From NCBI GenBank assembly GCA_012295275.1, contig CM022678.1, positions 20,143,056 to 20,207,055 on the forward strand: DNA of 64,000 bases, read 5' to 3'. A model generated the notes under the pieces. That model had not been told where the DNA came from. It ran no database searches and was given only the letters and a program-made list of their open reading frames with translations. Each line of letters starts with the position of its first letter. The first letter of the stretch is position 1. Positions 50,301-62,590 of this stretch are shown in pieces. Source of the stretch: Chrysomallon squamiferum. Its lineage: Eukaryota; Mollusca; Gastropoda; Neomphalida; Peltospiridae. The position numbers and the translations under genes are program-made.

Positions 50301-52273
50301 TATTTATTTCGTTTTTCAGTTTAAATGCAGAACGTCTACACTTTTATTGCTAAAGAGCGAAATCACTCAGACGTATTTCTAAATGTTTCCGCTGATCGGA
50401 ATATTTACCGTATTTTTCTAATTCGACTAAAATTAGTCATGAGTGCTTTCACTTTGTTTAATCACGTTCGTTATGTCACGTTTCTAAATGTGTCTATTAA
50501 TCCAGCATTCAGTTACACAAACCAAACAAGTTCATTGAATTACGTTTTTTGTTTGGTTTTTTATTATTATTTTGCTAATTCTACGAAAATGACTAATTCG
50601 AGGTTTCAGTTTGTTTAATCGCTAAACAGGTAAATTTCATGGAAAATAATAATAGCATTAAAATATACCTCTGATTCACGAATTGTCTTTTGAGAGATAA
50701 GGGGCTATAATTAGAAGGAAGTAAAATGCACATACAGAAGCAGCACGTAAAACCAGACGTTGAATAGAAATTGAGCTTAGCTAAGAAAAGACAAGATCTC
50801 GTAAATCAACGGGAAAGAAGTTTTTCAGTCCAGTAAAATTTAGATGGTCTAAGTTTTACTTTTCTATAGGTCAGAACACTGGGAAGAAAAAGAAAGGAAA
50901 AAATAACAACACATATAATAATAATAACAAAATCCTTCATCAGTTTGATATTGCTTTCAAAATAAGAATATTGTTTTAAAAATATTACCTTATTTGAAAA
51001 CAATTCATACCAAGCTTTTACAATTTACCATCACTGAACAAGCTCATGAAAAGGAAATAAAAACAACACACTCTACACTTTTTATCAAAAACCTTTCTCT
51101 AAGCCATTCTTCACTAATAATAAGTAGAAATTACATAACCGTCTTTTATATACTATTCTTTATTAATAATAATGTAATAATTGCAGAACCTTTCTATACC
51201 ATAATTTAATAATAATAAAGTAATAACAAATTTCTTCCTCTGTAGACCATTCTTTATTAACACTAAAATATCTCATCTATGAAATCTAAATTAAGAAAAA
51301 AAAATAACAAACAAGTTCATACTAAACTTTCCATCAATATCAACACATTAACTTAAACTTCAGCTTAGGTTAAAAAAAATGTAAAACACGTAAATCGACG
51401 GGAAAGGCTTTTGAAACCAGTAAAACTTTTATGGACAAATACAAATTATTATTATATAAAGCTGAGACAGAAATTTCCTCTTCTTTTTTATTCTGTATTT
51501 ATTGAAATTTTGAAGCTGGTCATTTTGTTTCTTATTCTCTGGCGCAAGCACTACAGAGCTGTGATTCCTTAAATTTATACAAATACGGAAAGAAAACTTT
51601 ATCACTTATTTATTTATTTATTTATTTGTTATTATTTATTTATTTATTTTATTTTTATTAATATTATTATCATTATTATTATTATTTCCTGCAAACCGTT
51701 TCACACAGTAGACATGATATTTCTCGATGTGTTCGTTGATCCGAATATTTGGCATATTTCTCAGTTTTTACAAGAATTAGTCATGTGTGCTTTGTCTTTG
51801 TTTAATCGCGTTCACGAAAATTAATAGTTGAATTATGTAGAAAATAAATATATAAAGTAGCTTTAAATTTTGTATTGGATATCACATTTCTGAATGGTTT
51901 GATTTACCCAGTATCTAGTTGCACAAACCAAATAACTTCGCTGAACGAACGTAAACCTTATACTTCTAATTGCACTAAATACGTTCATTTATCCAGCATC
52001 TAGTTACACAAAACAGATAAGTTCGCTGAACGGACGCAAACCTTCTACTTCTATTACCACGAAAATTACTAACACATTGTTTCAGTGTGTTTAATCACGT
52101 TTACTAAATAACTAAATTTAGTGGAAAATACTGTTAAAGCAAAGGATTAAAAAAAAAATATCTTATTGACAAATTTTATTTAGTTTTATTTTCTACAGAT
52201 TACAACTGTGCAATAGAAAAACATCACAATAACAACAACAGTAACAACAACAACAACAATAACAACAATAACA

Positions 52274-52329
<56 letters not shown>

Positions 52330-52504
52330 CAATACTACTAATAATGTCCCTAAACAATTTGTCTGGCTTTCGAAATAATATTTTCTTTACTATTTAAATC
52401 TGCACAGAATAATGCAGTATTACAAAGCATTTTTACACAGCTTTTACGACGATCATATCGTCTTTCTAAACGATTCGTGGAATTTAAAACGAAAATAGAA
52501 AGAA

Positions 52505-52575
52505 GTCACTTATATAACACTGACAGTTAGTTTCGCAGTAAGGAACATCCAGAGAGAACGTGTAAGTTTGATTTA
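52505..52575 (+). pseudogene. orphan copy of the TPR-TIR promoter and exon 1
   Basis: TATATAA, CAGTTAGTTTCGCAGTAAGG and AGAGAGAACGTGTAAGTTTG closely match the promoter/exon 1 of the downstream gene (55782-55870), including the donor ACGT|GTAAGT. No matching coding exons follow before 55.8 kb, so this looks like a leftover of a former tandem gene copy or an alternative first exon. Confidence 0.55.
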
Positions 52576-53068
52576 AAAAATATTTTTCCGATCATATACT
52601 TTATATTTAACTAAGAATTTATTCATTACTTATCCATTAAGTTATAACAATACTTCTCGAATAGTTAACTGATATAATAAGTTATATCTACAATTAAGTG
52701 CAATATACAAATACCCACGAAGCAAATAACAGAACAAATTAACTAAAAATTCAGCTTAGTTCAAAACCGTAAGAAAATGTAAATCGATGATAAAATTTTG
52801 ATAGCGTAATAAAAATTAGAATCTTTTAAAGGTAAAACAACTATTGGGTTGTCTTTCTTTTTCTCTTTTACATTTTATTTTTTTTAAATTCTATTTTCAT
52901 TTTTATGTAATTTAATTTAAAACTGTGAAGCAGGTCATTTTGTTTATTATTGTCTGGCCCAAACACTCAAATTAAAATAAATCGAGAAAGAAAACTAAGT
53001 AGAGCTGTGAGTTGTGTATAGGATAGTATTACTTCATCCTAACGACCGTGATATTCTTCTTCTTCTTC

Positions 53069-53099
<31 letters not shown>

Positions 53100-53611
53100 T
53101 GTTGTTGTTGTTGCTGCTGTTCTTGTTGTAGTTATTGAACTAAATGGAACAAGAAGAGACCACTCATATTTATTCATTGTTTTTCTTACATGCTATTTCT
53201 AAAGGTGTTCATTGATCCGAATATATGTATATACCTTATTTTTCTACTTCCACGAAAATTAGTCACATGTGCTCTGTTTTTGTGTAATCACGTTTGATAA
53301 AATTAATAGTTAAATTAGGTAGAAAATAATTATTTGGTAGAAAATATTTATTTGATATCATATTTCTAAATCGTGCATCCATCCAGTATCTAGTTGCACA
53401 GACCAAATAAGTTCACTGAACGAACGTCTACCTTATACTTCTCTTTCCACGAAAATTACTAATGTATAGTTTCAGTTTGTTTAATCACTTTTACTAAATA
53501 ACTAAATTTAGTGGAAAATACTGCTCAAGTAAAGGATTAAAAGATATATCTTATTCACAAATTTTATTTAGTTTTACTTTCTGCAGATTAGAACCCTGCT
53601 ACAGAAAAACA

Positions 53612-53684
<73 letters not shown>

Positions 53685-53973
53685 TCCCATGATCAATTTG
53701 TATGGCATTTCAAATAATACTGTCTTTAATATTTGAACCTAAACGTAATATTACCCTATTATAAAATATTTTTCACATAGCTTTTACAAGACTCATGTCG
53801 TCTTTCTGAACCAATTCGTGGAATTCAGAAACGTGGAATGTAGAAAGAAGTCATAGAGAAAGAAATATTAGGGACATATGAGTTTTGTACAGGATAGTAT
53901 TATTTGATCTGAACGAGCCTGACAGCAACTATAGGAATCGAAATATTTTATTTTATTTTATTTTTCGATATTA

Positions 53974-54020
<47 letters not shown>

Positions 54021-54080
54021 TAGTGGAAAATACTGTTCAAGTTAGAATTAAGAACTATCTTAAGAAAAAATTCTATTTAA

Positions 54081-54120
<40 letters not shown>

Positions 54121-54550
54121 TTGCTTCAAACGGTTTCACGCAGTACACATTATATTTGTCGATGAGTTCGTTGATCTGAATATTTGGCATATGTTTCAAA
54201 TTTCACGAAGATTAGTCCTGTGTATTTTGACTTTGATCACATTCACTGAAATTAATACTAAGTTACGTAGAAAATAAATATAAACTTCGTTTTAAATTTT
54301 GTATTTGATATCACACTTGTAAATATGTTGATTCATCCAGTATCTAGTTACACAAGTCACATAAATTCGCTGAACGAACGTACACCTTATACTTCTATTT
54401 CCACGAAAATTACTAATGCGTGGTTTTAGTTTGTTTACTCACGTTTACTAAATATCTTGGTTTAAAGTTATAATTAAAAAATACATCTTATTAATGAACT
54501 TTATTTAGTTTCATTTCTCTGGAGGTCAGAACACCGCGAAAGACAAACAG

Positions 54551-54609
<59 letters not shown>

Positions 54610-55295
54610 GAAAATAATAATAGCAATGGTAATAATAATGCCTCATGAACAGTTTTTAAATCTGGTATTCCGATCATAGACTTTATCTTTAATTAATAGT
54701 TTACTCATTACTTGTCAATTAAATCATATGTATGATTTACGAATAATTAACTGATATATAAATTATAACTACAAGGAAGTGTAATATACAAATACCCTTA
54801 AAGCAAGAAAAACAAAAATTAAGAAAGTTTAAGAACACGTATCGACGGAAATGTTTTTTTTTTTGTTTTTGTTTTTGGAACCAATAAGAATTTTAGAACC
54901 TGATAGAAATATGGTGTTTACAAAAAAGTAACACAAAGATTTCCTTGTTCATTTTTATTTATTTATTTATTTTTTATTTATTATTTTCTATTATCTATTT
55001 ATTATTAATTCAATTATTGTTATTATTATTAAAATTATTATTATTATTATTAGTAGTAGTAGTATTATTATTGTTTGCTGTAAAGGGTTTTCACGCAGTA
55101 GATGTGTTCGTTGATCGTAATAGTTATCACTCTTCACAAAATAATATTTAAGTTAGCATTAAAGTACGTATCTGGTTAATAAATTGCATTTTGATCTGTA
55201 ACACTGTAAGGAAGTATAATAAACAAACACATAAAAAGCGAACAACACAAGACGTAAAATAAAATTCAACTTTGCTAAGAAAAGACAATATGTTA

Positions 55296-55301
<6 letters not shown>

Positions 55302-55376
<75 letters not shown>
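55302..55376 (+). repeat. (CT)n microsatellite
   Basis: About 37 uninterrupted CT units, about 400 bp upstream of the TPR-TIR core promoter. Confidence 0.95.
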
Positions 55377-55380
<4 letters not shown>

Positions 55381-55779
55381 ATCAATATATATATATAAAA
55401 CAAGAAATAATAATAATAATAAATAGAAATAAAATTAGGAAGGCCTTGAGATCAGACTGATCTCGATATTCACATAAATAATTTTTTTATAGATATTATG
55501 TAATTAAATTTTAATATTTAAAGCTACACACATTCTGTCAAAAGAACTCAGTATTTTATTGTAATAGTAACTTAATAATAAAATGAACTAATAAAGTGTA
55601 AAGCACGTAGATATAATAAGGAGTCTTGGTCACGAATGTATTTATATTGTTGTCATGTCGCAAGTTCATAATATTACCTTATTAGGTGACATCCCTTATA
55701 TAGCTTTCTCATTGACTATATAGTTTTATTGTATCGACTTCTAGAATTTCAATAAGGAAACTAGACACCTGATTACATA

Positions 55780-55856
55780 TATATAAAACTGAAAAGGTAA
55801 AGCTATCCCAGTCTTTAACTGTTCGTTTGAGAGTAAGGAAGAACCAGCGAGAACGT
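55780..55856 (+). promoter_or_regulatory. core promoter and 5' untranslated exon of the TPR-TIR gene
   Basis: TATATAAAA at 55780-55788 and an initiator-like CCCAGTCTT around 55808-55816 are spaced about 28 bp, as in TATA-initiator promoters. The putative exon 1 starts near 55810 and ends at ACGT|GTAAGT (55856). The element is conserved in the orphan copy at 52.5 kb, which supports it. A TATA promoter is common in inducible genes; inducibility is inference. Confidence 0.55.
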
Positions 55857-55904
55857 GTAAGTTTGATTTAAGTTTTGTTATTACGATCAGGTACTGGATA
55901 TTTA

Positions 55905-56105
55905 AGTAATATTTTATTCATTACTTGTGCATTAAAATATAACATTCTTTCATTACTTGTGCATTAAAATATAAAATTCATTCATTACTTGTGCATTAAA
56001 ATATAACATTCATTCATTACTTGTGCATTAAAATATAAAAGTCATTCATTACTTGTGCATTGCAGTATCAAATTCATTCATTACTTGTGCATTAAAATAT
56101 AAAAT
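55905..56105 (+). repeat. 33-bp tandem repeat
   Basis: About six copies of TTCATTACTTGTGCATTAAA with ATATAACATTCA in the first intron of the TPR-TIR gene. Single units of the same text occur once in the paralogous intron blocks near 52620 and 54700. Confidence 0.85.
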
Positions 56106-56539
56106 ATGTAAATTATAACTACCACGAAATGGAATACACAAACAGACAAGTAGCAGATAACACAACACATTAAGTCAAATTTCATCTTAGTTCAGAAATA
56201 AAAGGATCACATAAATCGATGCGAATGTTTACTGAAACCAGAAGGATTTTGATGCCCTAAATAAAATTAAGATTTACAGAAGCCTGAGAGAAAAATATTT
56301 TTATTATTAATATTATTATTTTATTATTTTATTTTTATACATTTAAAACGTAGACGCAGGTGATTTCGTTGATTATTCTCTGAAGCAAACAAGAAACGTG
56401 TGCTCCTGTAAAAAGAAAAAAAGAAAATTCCTGCTAAAACTGTTTAATAAATATTTCTTATACCTTACGGGTGTCTTTACTCGCTATAGTTATTTAGTTT
56501 CATTTCTCTGAAGATCAGAACCCTGCGAAGGAAAAACAG

Positions 56540-56587
<48 letters not shown>

Positions 56588-56588
56588 T

Positions 56589-56653
<65 letters not shown>
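56540..56653 (+). repeat. (AAT)n microsatellite
   Basis: Over 100 bp of AAT triplets with one slip, about 110 bp upstream of the exon that carries the TPR-TIR start codon. Confidence 0.95.
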
Positions 56654-56764
56654 CACAAAAAGAAAAGGAAGAAGAACAGATTGATTTTGGTACGTTCCAG
56701 AGAAAAGTACAGAGGAGCTAAAACACAATATTAATAAAATATTTTGTGACTTTATTTTAGGATA

Positions 56765-56989
56765 ATGGCTGCGAAAACAGAGCAAAACACAACGACATTA
56801 GAGAAAGATTTTGGAAGGATCAACATTGGTGAGAAATACCAGTTACAATGATAGTGAAATATTTGTATTATGTTGCATGACACCTTCAGCTGACACTCTT
56901 CTGCTTATCTTAATAAATACAACATTCTCTCACAGATATCCAAACTGAAATCTACATAAAAAGCACATACACACAGATACATTTATATA

Positions 56990-57073
<84 letters not shown>

Positions 57074-59353
57074 GCAGAAAACATAACATTTTCTGATTAC
57101 TTCTCATTAATTTAAAAAAAGAAAACAAAAGAAAAACAAAAATGAAAAATTTACACTACATATTTTAATGAACGGATTCTTTTCGATCCGTATTTCTTCA
57201 CCAAATTCGAATTACTTACATTTTATTTTTCAGCTACAGATGAGGACATTTCCTTCGAAAAGAGATTGGAATCGTTTCCTCACTCCTTTCATCTTACAGA
57301 TCTCATGTTCTGCTCAAAACAGCTTAGAGAAAAATTACTTGAAAAGTTTCAAGGAAAACCGAAAGAAGAGAAATCGGGTGACATGGAAGAATGTGAAAAT
57401 GAAAAGAGAAGTTACAATCGCACCAACAATTTTGTCTCCTTCCTGCTGTTTGTGCTAGGAGATCGAGACAAGGCAATCGAGATAAATTTGAAAGTCTGTC
57501 GTCGAGACCCTACTAACATTGTAGCTCGTGCAAACCGTGTGCGATTTCTGTTAAAACAGGATAAGCATTCTGCTGAATCAGAATTAATTGAACTGGAAAA
57601 CGTGAACGGAGACCTGGACAGAATGCGTGCTGTAGCTGAAGCTGAACTTGCCTATTGCTACTCTGAACTAACACCAGCTTCTTATCCAAAGGCTCTGAAA
57701 CTGTACAGAAAATTAAATGAGAATTATACTGAAGAATACGAGTGGAAATTTGGTGAGGGTCTAACTCTTAGACGATTTCTGTCCCCTCAGAGCTATTCAA
57801 TTCAGTCAGGTATCGATGTGGTAGAATACGCTGTTAGATGCTATGAACTGCTAGACGAAGTCGGCAGGCAAGGACCTGAACCTCTGAATGCGATGGCGTA
57901 CGCAGAGCTTTTGGAATTAGCCAAGCGGCTTGAATCAAAAACAAGACCATTTGAAGAGGAACATGTTGTGGAAAGAATTAAGCAACAAACAAATCTGCAG
58001 TCGTGTGAGAAATATTTCCAGACAGCTCTTGAATTAGACAACAACAGCAGTTTCGTACTGAAAAGGTTAGGCAAATATTTACTAAATGAAAATCAACTGG
58101 ATGAGGCTGAGACAATGTTAGAACAGTCAGTCAGTCGTAATCCGACAGGAAAAGATTTCCATCACCTGGGAAAGGTTCTGCTGAAAAAAGAGAGAAAACA
58201 AAACAACAGCGAAACACTTAAGCGTGCGATTGAAAATCTAAAACTGGCCGTTGAAATGTCACACGGGGAAAATTACCCTGCAGCGCTTGACTTGGCTTCT
58301 GCTTACCTGAGAAGAAACCGCTTCGATGATGCCGAAAAGGTCTTAAAAGATATCATAGAAAGAGCTGAAAGTGATACCAATCAGTTCTGTTATATTAATG
58401 CTTTGAAAATGAAGAGTAGAATCTGTTGTGAGAAAAATTGGAGACTGAGTGAAGAGACATTAAACTACAAAATTCTTGCTATAGAAGCTTCTGCCTCAGA
58501 AGTGCTGTACAAATATCGCACTCATTTTAGAACGGTGACAGATTTGCTGAACCAAAAGGATGGTCCACGTGGGGTAAAAATACCGTGGGAAGTTAAAGAA
58601 GTTTACTGTATGATCAGTGAGTTCGCCCGATCTCTTCCGATTTATGAGAAGATTCAAAACCGTAATCTGGGATCACAAGACTGGATTGCAATTACAGAGG
58701 AATACCTCAATCGACAAGAATACGAAAATACTAGACTGTGTGTAAGTCTGCTGATGGGTACGCAACAAGCTGATTATATTCCTTTTCCTCTCGTCAGTCG
58801 AATTTATCTGAAAACAGCAGAGCACATGTTATCAAGAGGCCTGTCACCGAGTAAAGTTTCGCGATGTTTCAGAAGGATTTTTACGTTATACTACAAAACG
58901 AAGAAAGAAGATGAAATAAATGGTGCTGATATCATGATTATCCATGACAAAGACGATTGTAACTCGTCTGAGATTTCAGTGAAGATTCAGAAAATTCTGG
59001 AAGACTATACAGGTCTTGAAGTCACGAGGAATGATGAACTTGCCTTTGAAGGAATGGATGATATCTCTTTTTATGAACAACTGATGCCTCTTATTCGCTG
59101 CATTGTTGTAGTTGTTAATTCGGATACCCCAAACACACACTGGAAACAGGTGATTGATTTGGCAATAGCAACTGCTACGAAAAATGAGAAGATGATGATT
59201 GTATGCTTGAAATCAGGAGAGACTCACCAAGTCACTGAACTCAATGATTTCAAAACAGGAAAAACTCCACCAGACGAAGCAGACGACAAAGCTGCTGTGG
59301 ACTGGCTGCTGGAAACTTTTCCACTTCTTGTTAATGCTGACGTCAATTTGTAA
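56765..59353 (+). CDS. TPR-repeat protein with C-terminal TIR-like domain (IFIT/TTC22-like)
   Basis: Two coding exons: 56765-56828 (ATG, MAAKTEQNTTTLEKDFGRIN; acceptor TTTTAG before GATAATGG) and 57234-59353. They are joined as ATTG|CT and total 727 residues. An ATG-initiated start in the first of these is preferred over an internal start because the phase fits and the large exon opens with a clean TTTTTCAG. Residues about 60-500 form helical tandem repeats with TPR-like spacing (AEAELAYCYSELTP, SYPKALKLYRKL, DEAETMLEQSVSRNP, DDAEKVLKDIIERAE), similar in style to IFIT and TTC22 proteins. Residues about 585-720 look TIR-like: ADIMIIHDKDD, an ED..GLEV strand, EGMDDISFYEQLMPLIR and CIVVVVNSDTPNTHW, then an alternating hydrophobic strand. 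No clear NADase glutamate after the Trp is seen (WKQVID). An innate-immune adaptor role is inference. Confidence 0.85.
56995..57069 (+). repeat. (GA)n microsatellite
   Basis: An uninterrupted GA run in the intron before the large TPR-TIR exon. The same intron of the pseudogene has its own (GA)n run at 60903-60997, so the microsatellite predates the duplication. Confidence 0.95.
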
Positions 59354-60124
59354 ATTTGAAAATTTACAGATCTTAACAATAATTTGAATTGAACTTTATG
59401 GATTGTTCAAGTTTATTAATCGAAATAATTGTAATAATAATAATAATCACATGAAGATTAACAACAATAACAATTATGCTAATAATTATATTTATATTCG
59501 GATTTCTTTTCGAAAATGCTTGAACTGGAAATGTTTTTGATTACTGATTTTTTTTAGTTTTAAGAACATGAAACGAAGGTAGGAAAATACGATGCCTTTT
59601 AAAAACCTAAATACTTATATAGGTGTCCTACAAATATATATATATAGCTTAACATTTTTATCTACGTATACAGGTTGTACAGACGATCTAGTTATATTAA
59701 TATATTTTTCAATAACTTTATGGTTGAAATGAAATTTGTGTTATCTAAATTGTAATATAAGAATCATGGCTTATTTGTAATATAGAATCAATAGAATCAA
59801 TAATAGAAAATAATATAATATAATATAATATAATATATAATATAATATATGTTTTTGTGTATCTGTCTGTCTATATCTATATATAAAGTAATTATACCTG
59901 AATAAAATGCTGATTTAGAGAATCGTTTTCTGTTTTTATTGTTTTGTGTGTAATTGTGACTCCAGGTTAGTGAATTGTGTTAACGACAAAATCGTTGTAT
60001 GTAAATAGATTTTGTTAATTTTGTAATTTAGAGCTTATTTTTATATAAAGAGCTTTGTGTGAGGTTACTGTCATCATGTGAAATGTCTACACCAACCCTT
60101 TGACTTTTTCACCTTCAAGTGCTT

Positions 60125-60174
<50 letters not shown>

Positions 60175-60269
60175 TAATAACAATCACAATAACAACAATA
60201 ATAAAATATATTATTACAAAAATATAAAACTTAAGAAAAACCCAGTATTTTATTGTATTAGCAATTTGA
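59354..60269 (+). other. 3' flank of the TPR-TIR gene
   Basis: AT-rich untranslated and intergenic DNA with an AATAAA signal at 59901-59906, (TATAA)n-like text near 59810-59850, and (AAT)n at 60127-60172. No coding feature was seen. Confidence 0.6.
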
Positions 60270-60668
60270 TTATAAAATGTCCGGGCATGATAACCTAAGA
60301 AGCAAGTACATATTATAAGGAGGTGTTGTCGTGAATGTGTTTATACTGTTGTCAGGCGCCGAGGTCATACACACCTTATATAGATTGTTTATCTACTCTT
60401 ACTGTGTTGACTGTTCTAATTTCAATAAGGAAAGAAGACACCAGATTTATATTTAAGTGCGCTATGTTTGCGTCACGTAGGCTGATAAATGTAAAGAAGG
60501 GTACGGAGCTTTTCAGAATACCTGGAAAAAACCCAGACATACTTGATTTATTTATTTATTTATCATTCATTTTTGTTAGTGGAAAAAGAATATATATCCT
60601 TTTCTTCTTATTAGATTTTTTATTTATTTTGTTTTTTTATAAATGGCTTTTGCAAACGTAAGGTTTCA

Positions 60669-60752
<84 letters not shown>

Positions 60753-60901
60753 AAGAAGAAGAAGAAGAAGAAGAAAACTAATGACTCAGAACAGACAGAT
60801 TTTTGTTAGGCCTAGAGAAATGTACAATTGAGCCATAACATGGAAACTGAGATCTACACAGAAAAAACAAAACTACAGACACACACACACATTTATATAA
60901 G

Positions 60902-61000
<99 letters not shown>

Positions 61001-61186
61001 TATATTTTGTAGAAAACAATATTTTTTCAGTGAAAGTTCCTTCACCAATTTTGTGATTATATATCATTAAAAAATAATAATAATAACAAAAGTAAAACTT
61101 CTTTCTTATATCAGATTTTAATAACTAATTGTTTTTCCGCCGATATTCCTTCCGCCTCTTCCCATTACTTATATTTTATTTTTCAG
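60270..61186 (+). repeat. duplicated 5' flank of the TPR-TIR gene
   Basis: ATTATAAGGAGGTGTTGTCG, GTGTTTATACTGTTGTCA, CACCTTATATAG and TTTCAATAAGGAAA match 55610-55770 in order. CAGAACAGACAGATTTT and ATTTATATAAGGCGAGAGAG match 56674-56995. The block matching exon 1 and the start-codon exon is absent. It also contains (AAT)n then (GAA)n at 60669-60775 and (GA)n at 60903-60997. Confidence 0.75.
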
Positions 61187-61800
61187 CAACAGATGAGCAC
61201 ATTTTATTGTAAAATAGGTTGGAATCATTTCCTCACTTCCTTCTTCGTATATATTTCACGTTCTGGTAAAAACAGCATAGAGAAAAATTACTTGCAAAGT
61301 TTCAAGAAAACCGAAAGAAGAGAAATCGGGCGAGATGGAAAAATATGAAAATAAAAAAACAAGCAACGATCGAGACAGGGTAATCGCGATAAATTTGAAA
61401 GTCTGACGTTGAGACCTACAAACGTTGTAGCTCATGGAAACCGTGTGCGTTTTCTGCAGAAAGAGAACGACCGTTCTGCTGAATCAGAATTAATCGAACT
61501 GGAAAACCCGGAGGGAGACCTCGACAGAATGCGTGCTGTAGCTGAAGCTGAACTTGCCTATTGCTATTCTGAACTAACACCAGCTTCTTATCCAAAGGCT
61601 CTCGAGCTGCACAGAAAAGTAAATGAAAAATATCCAGAAGAACACTACTGAAAATTTGAAGAAGGTCTAACAGTTAGACGATCTCTGTCCCTTCAAAGCT
61701 ATTCGTTTCAGTCACGTACCGATATCGCTGAAATCGCTGTTAGATGCTAAGAACTGCTAGACGGAGTCGGCAGTAAGGGCCAGAACCATTAAATACCATC
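61187..61800 (+). pseudogene. truncated copy of the TPR-TIR gene
   Basis: The copy starts after the same TTATTTTTCAG acceptor and follows the functional exon from 57234 to about 57890. It has an early in-frame stop, a deletion of roughly 65 bp (relative to about 57405-57465), a TGT to TGA change in the KVC codons, a 1-bp deletion just after, and further stops near 61650 and 61750. The best-preserved part (61424-61648) still reads ANRVRFLQKE-like, AELAYCYSELTPASYPKALE. Similarity ends near 61800, so most TPRs and the TIR-like domain are missing. With no start-codon exon, it cannot make the family protein. Confidence 0.85.
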
Positions 61801-62549
61801 GCTTATTCCGGGCTTGGGTCATTCTTACGTAATTTTATATCATATCATTTAACTGAGCGACAGTGATTGGCAGAAACTGCAGCACTAACATTTAGTAAAA
61901 AGAATAAATAAATATTAATAATAATATAATAAAATAAAATAAATACACAAGCAAACAAACAAAAACAAAAAATCAAAAACAAAAAACAAACAAAAAAAAT
62001 CAGTTAGGTGATCGTAGATTCTAAATAGACTGCCTAACCAATCAGACACGACTATTTTCCTATGATCATGGTGATCACGTGACTTCGACAATGCAGCAGT
62101 CTGGTCACTCGACACTCAGGTCATGAAATACATCTTGATAACGATAACACTTTTTACGGACAGACTGGTGGACCTTTAGTTCGGATTCAATAAAAAAAAA
62201 AAAAAAAAAAAGCACCCCCCCCCCCAGTTTATTCAAGTACACAGACACATCCACTGTTTATCTTATTCTTTTCCTAACTGCACAAAATTAGTCATATTTA
62301 CTTTCAGTTTGTTCCATCACGTTCGAGAAACAGTTAAATCTAATAAGCATATAAAGTTACCATTAAACTATAAATGTACATGGTCAGTGTATTGACATGC
62401 ACTATTATAAAAATGTGCAAACGAAAAAACACATTCAAAATTATGCTTGGCACAAAAGAAAGAAATTTACGAAATTTGAACCTAAGATTTATTTCAACCA
62501 GTTAAATTTGGATTTCATAATAAATGTTGGAATTAAATAATAATAATAA

Positions 62550-62590
<41 letters not shown>

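Larger units (their letters stand above)
50320..56560. repeat. degenerate large-unit repeat field (about 1-1.5 kb units)
   Basis: Several text blocks recur in the same order. CACGAAAATTAGTCATGTGT with TTTAATCACGTTCAC occurs near 50430, 51770, 53260 and 54210, with a relative at 62290. CATCCAGTATCTAGTTACAC with GTTCGCTGAACGAACG occurs near 50500, 51910, 51990, 53385 and 54340. GTAAATCGACGGGAAA-like blocks occur near 50800, 51390, 52775, 54840 and 56215. Each unit ends in CAGATAATAATAAT-type (AAT)n tracts (52275, 53610, 54550, 56540). The same blocks also flank the pseudogene, so the unit seems to be duplicated flank of the TPR-TIR gene family. Confidence 0.75.

Noticed and set aside
50320-56560. 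An LTR retrotransposon or DNA transposon explaining the large repeat field.
   Set aside because: No reverse transcriptase, integrase or transposase frame, and no convincing terminal repeats; the units match the flank of the TPR-TIR gene instead.
57266-57268. A start at TTG in the large TPR-TIR exon.
   Set aside because: The exon continues upstream to an acceptor at 57233 and joins in phase to an ATG exon at 56765-56828.
60828-61070. Frames encoding Arg-Glu or Ser-Leu dipeptide strings.
   Set aside because: They are translations of the (GA)n microsatellite. Similar frames of Tyr, Leu or Ile runs across the window come from AAT, CT and CA repeats.
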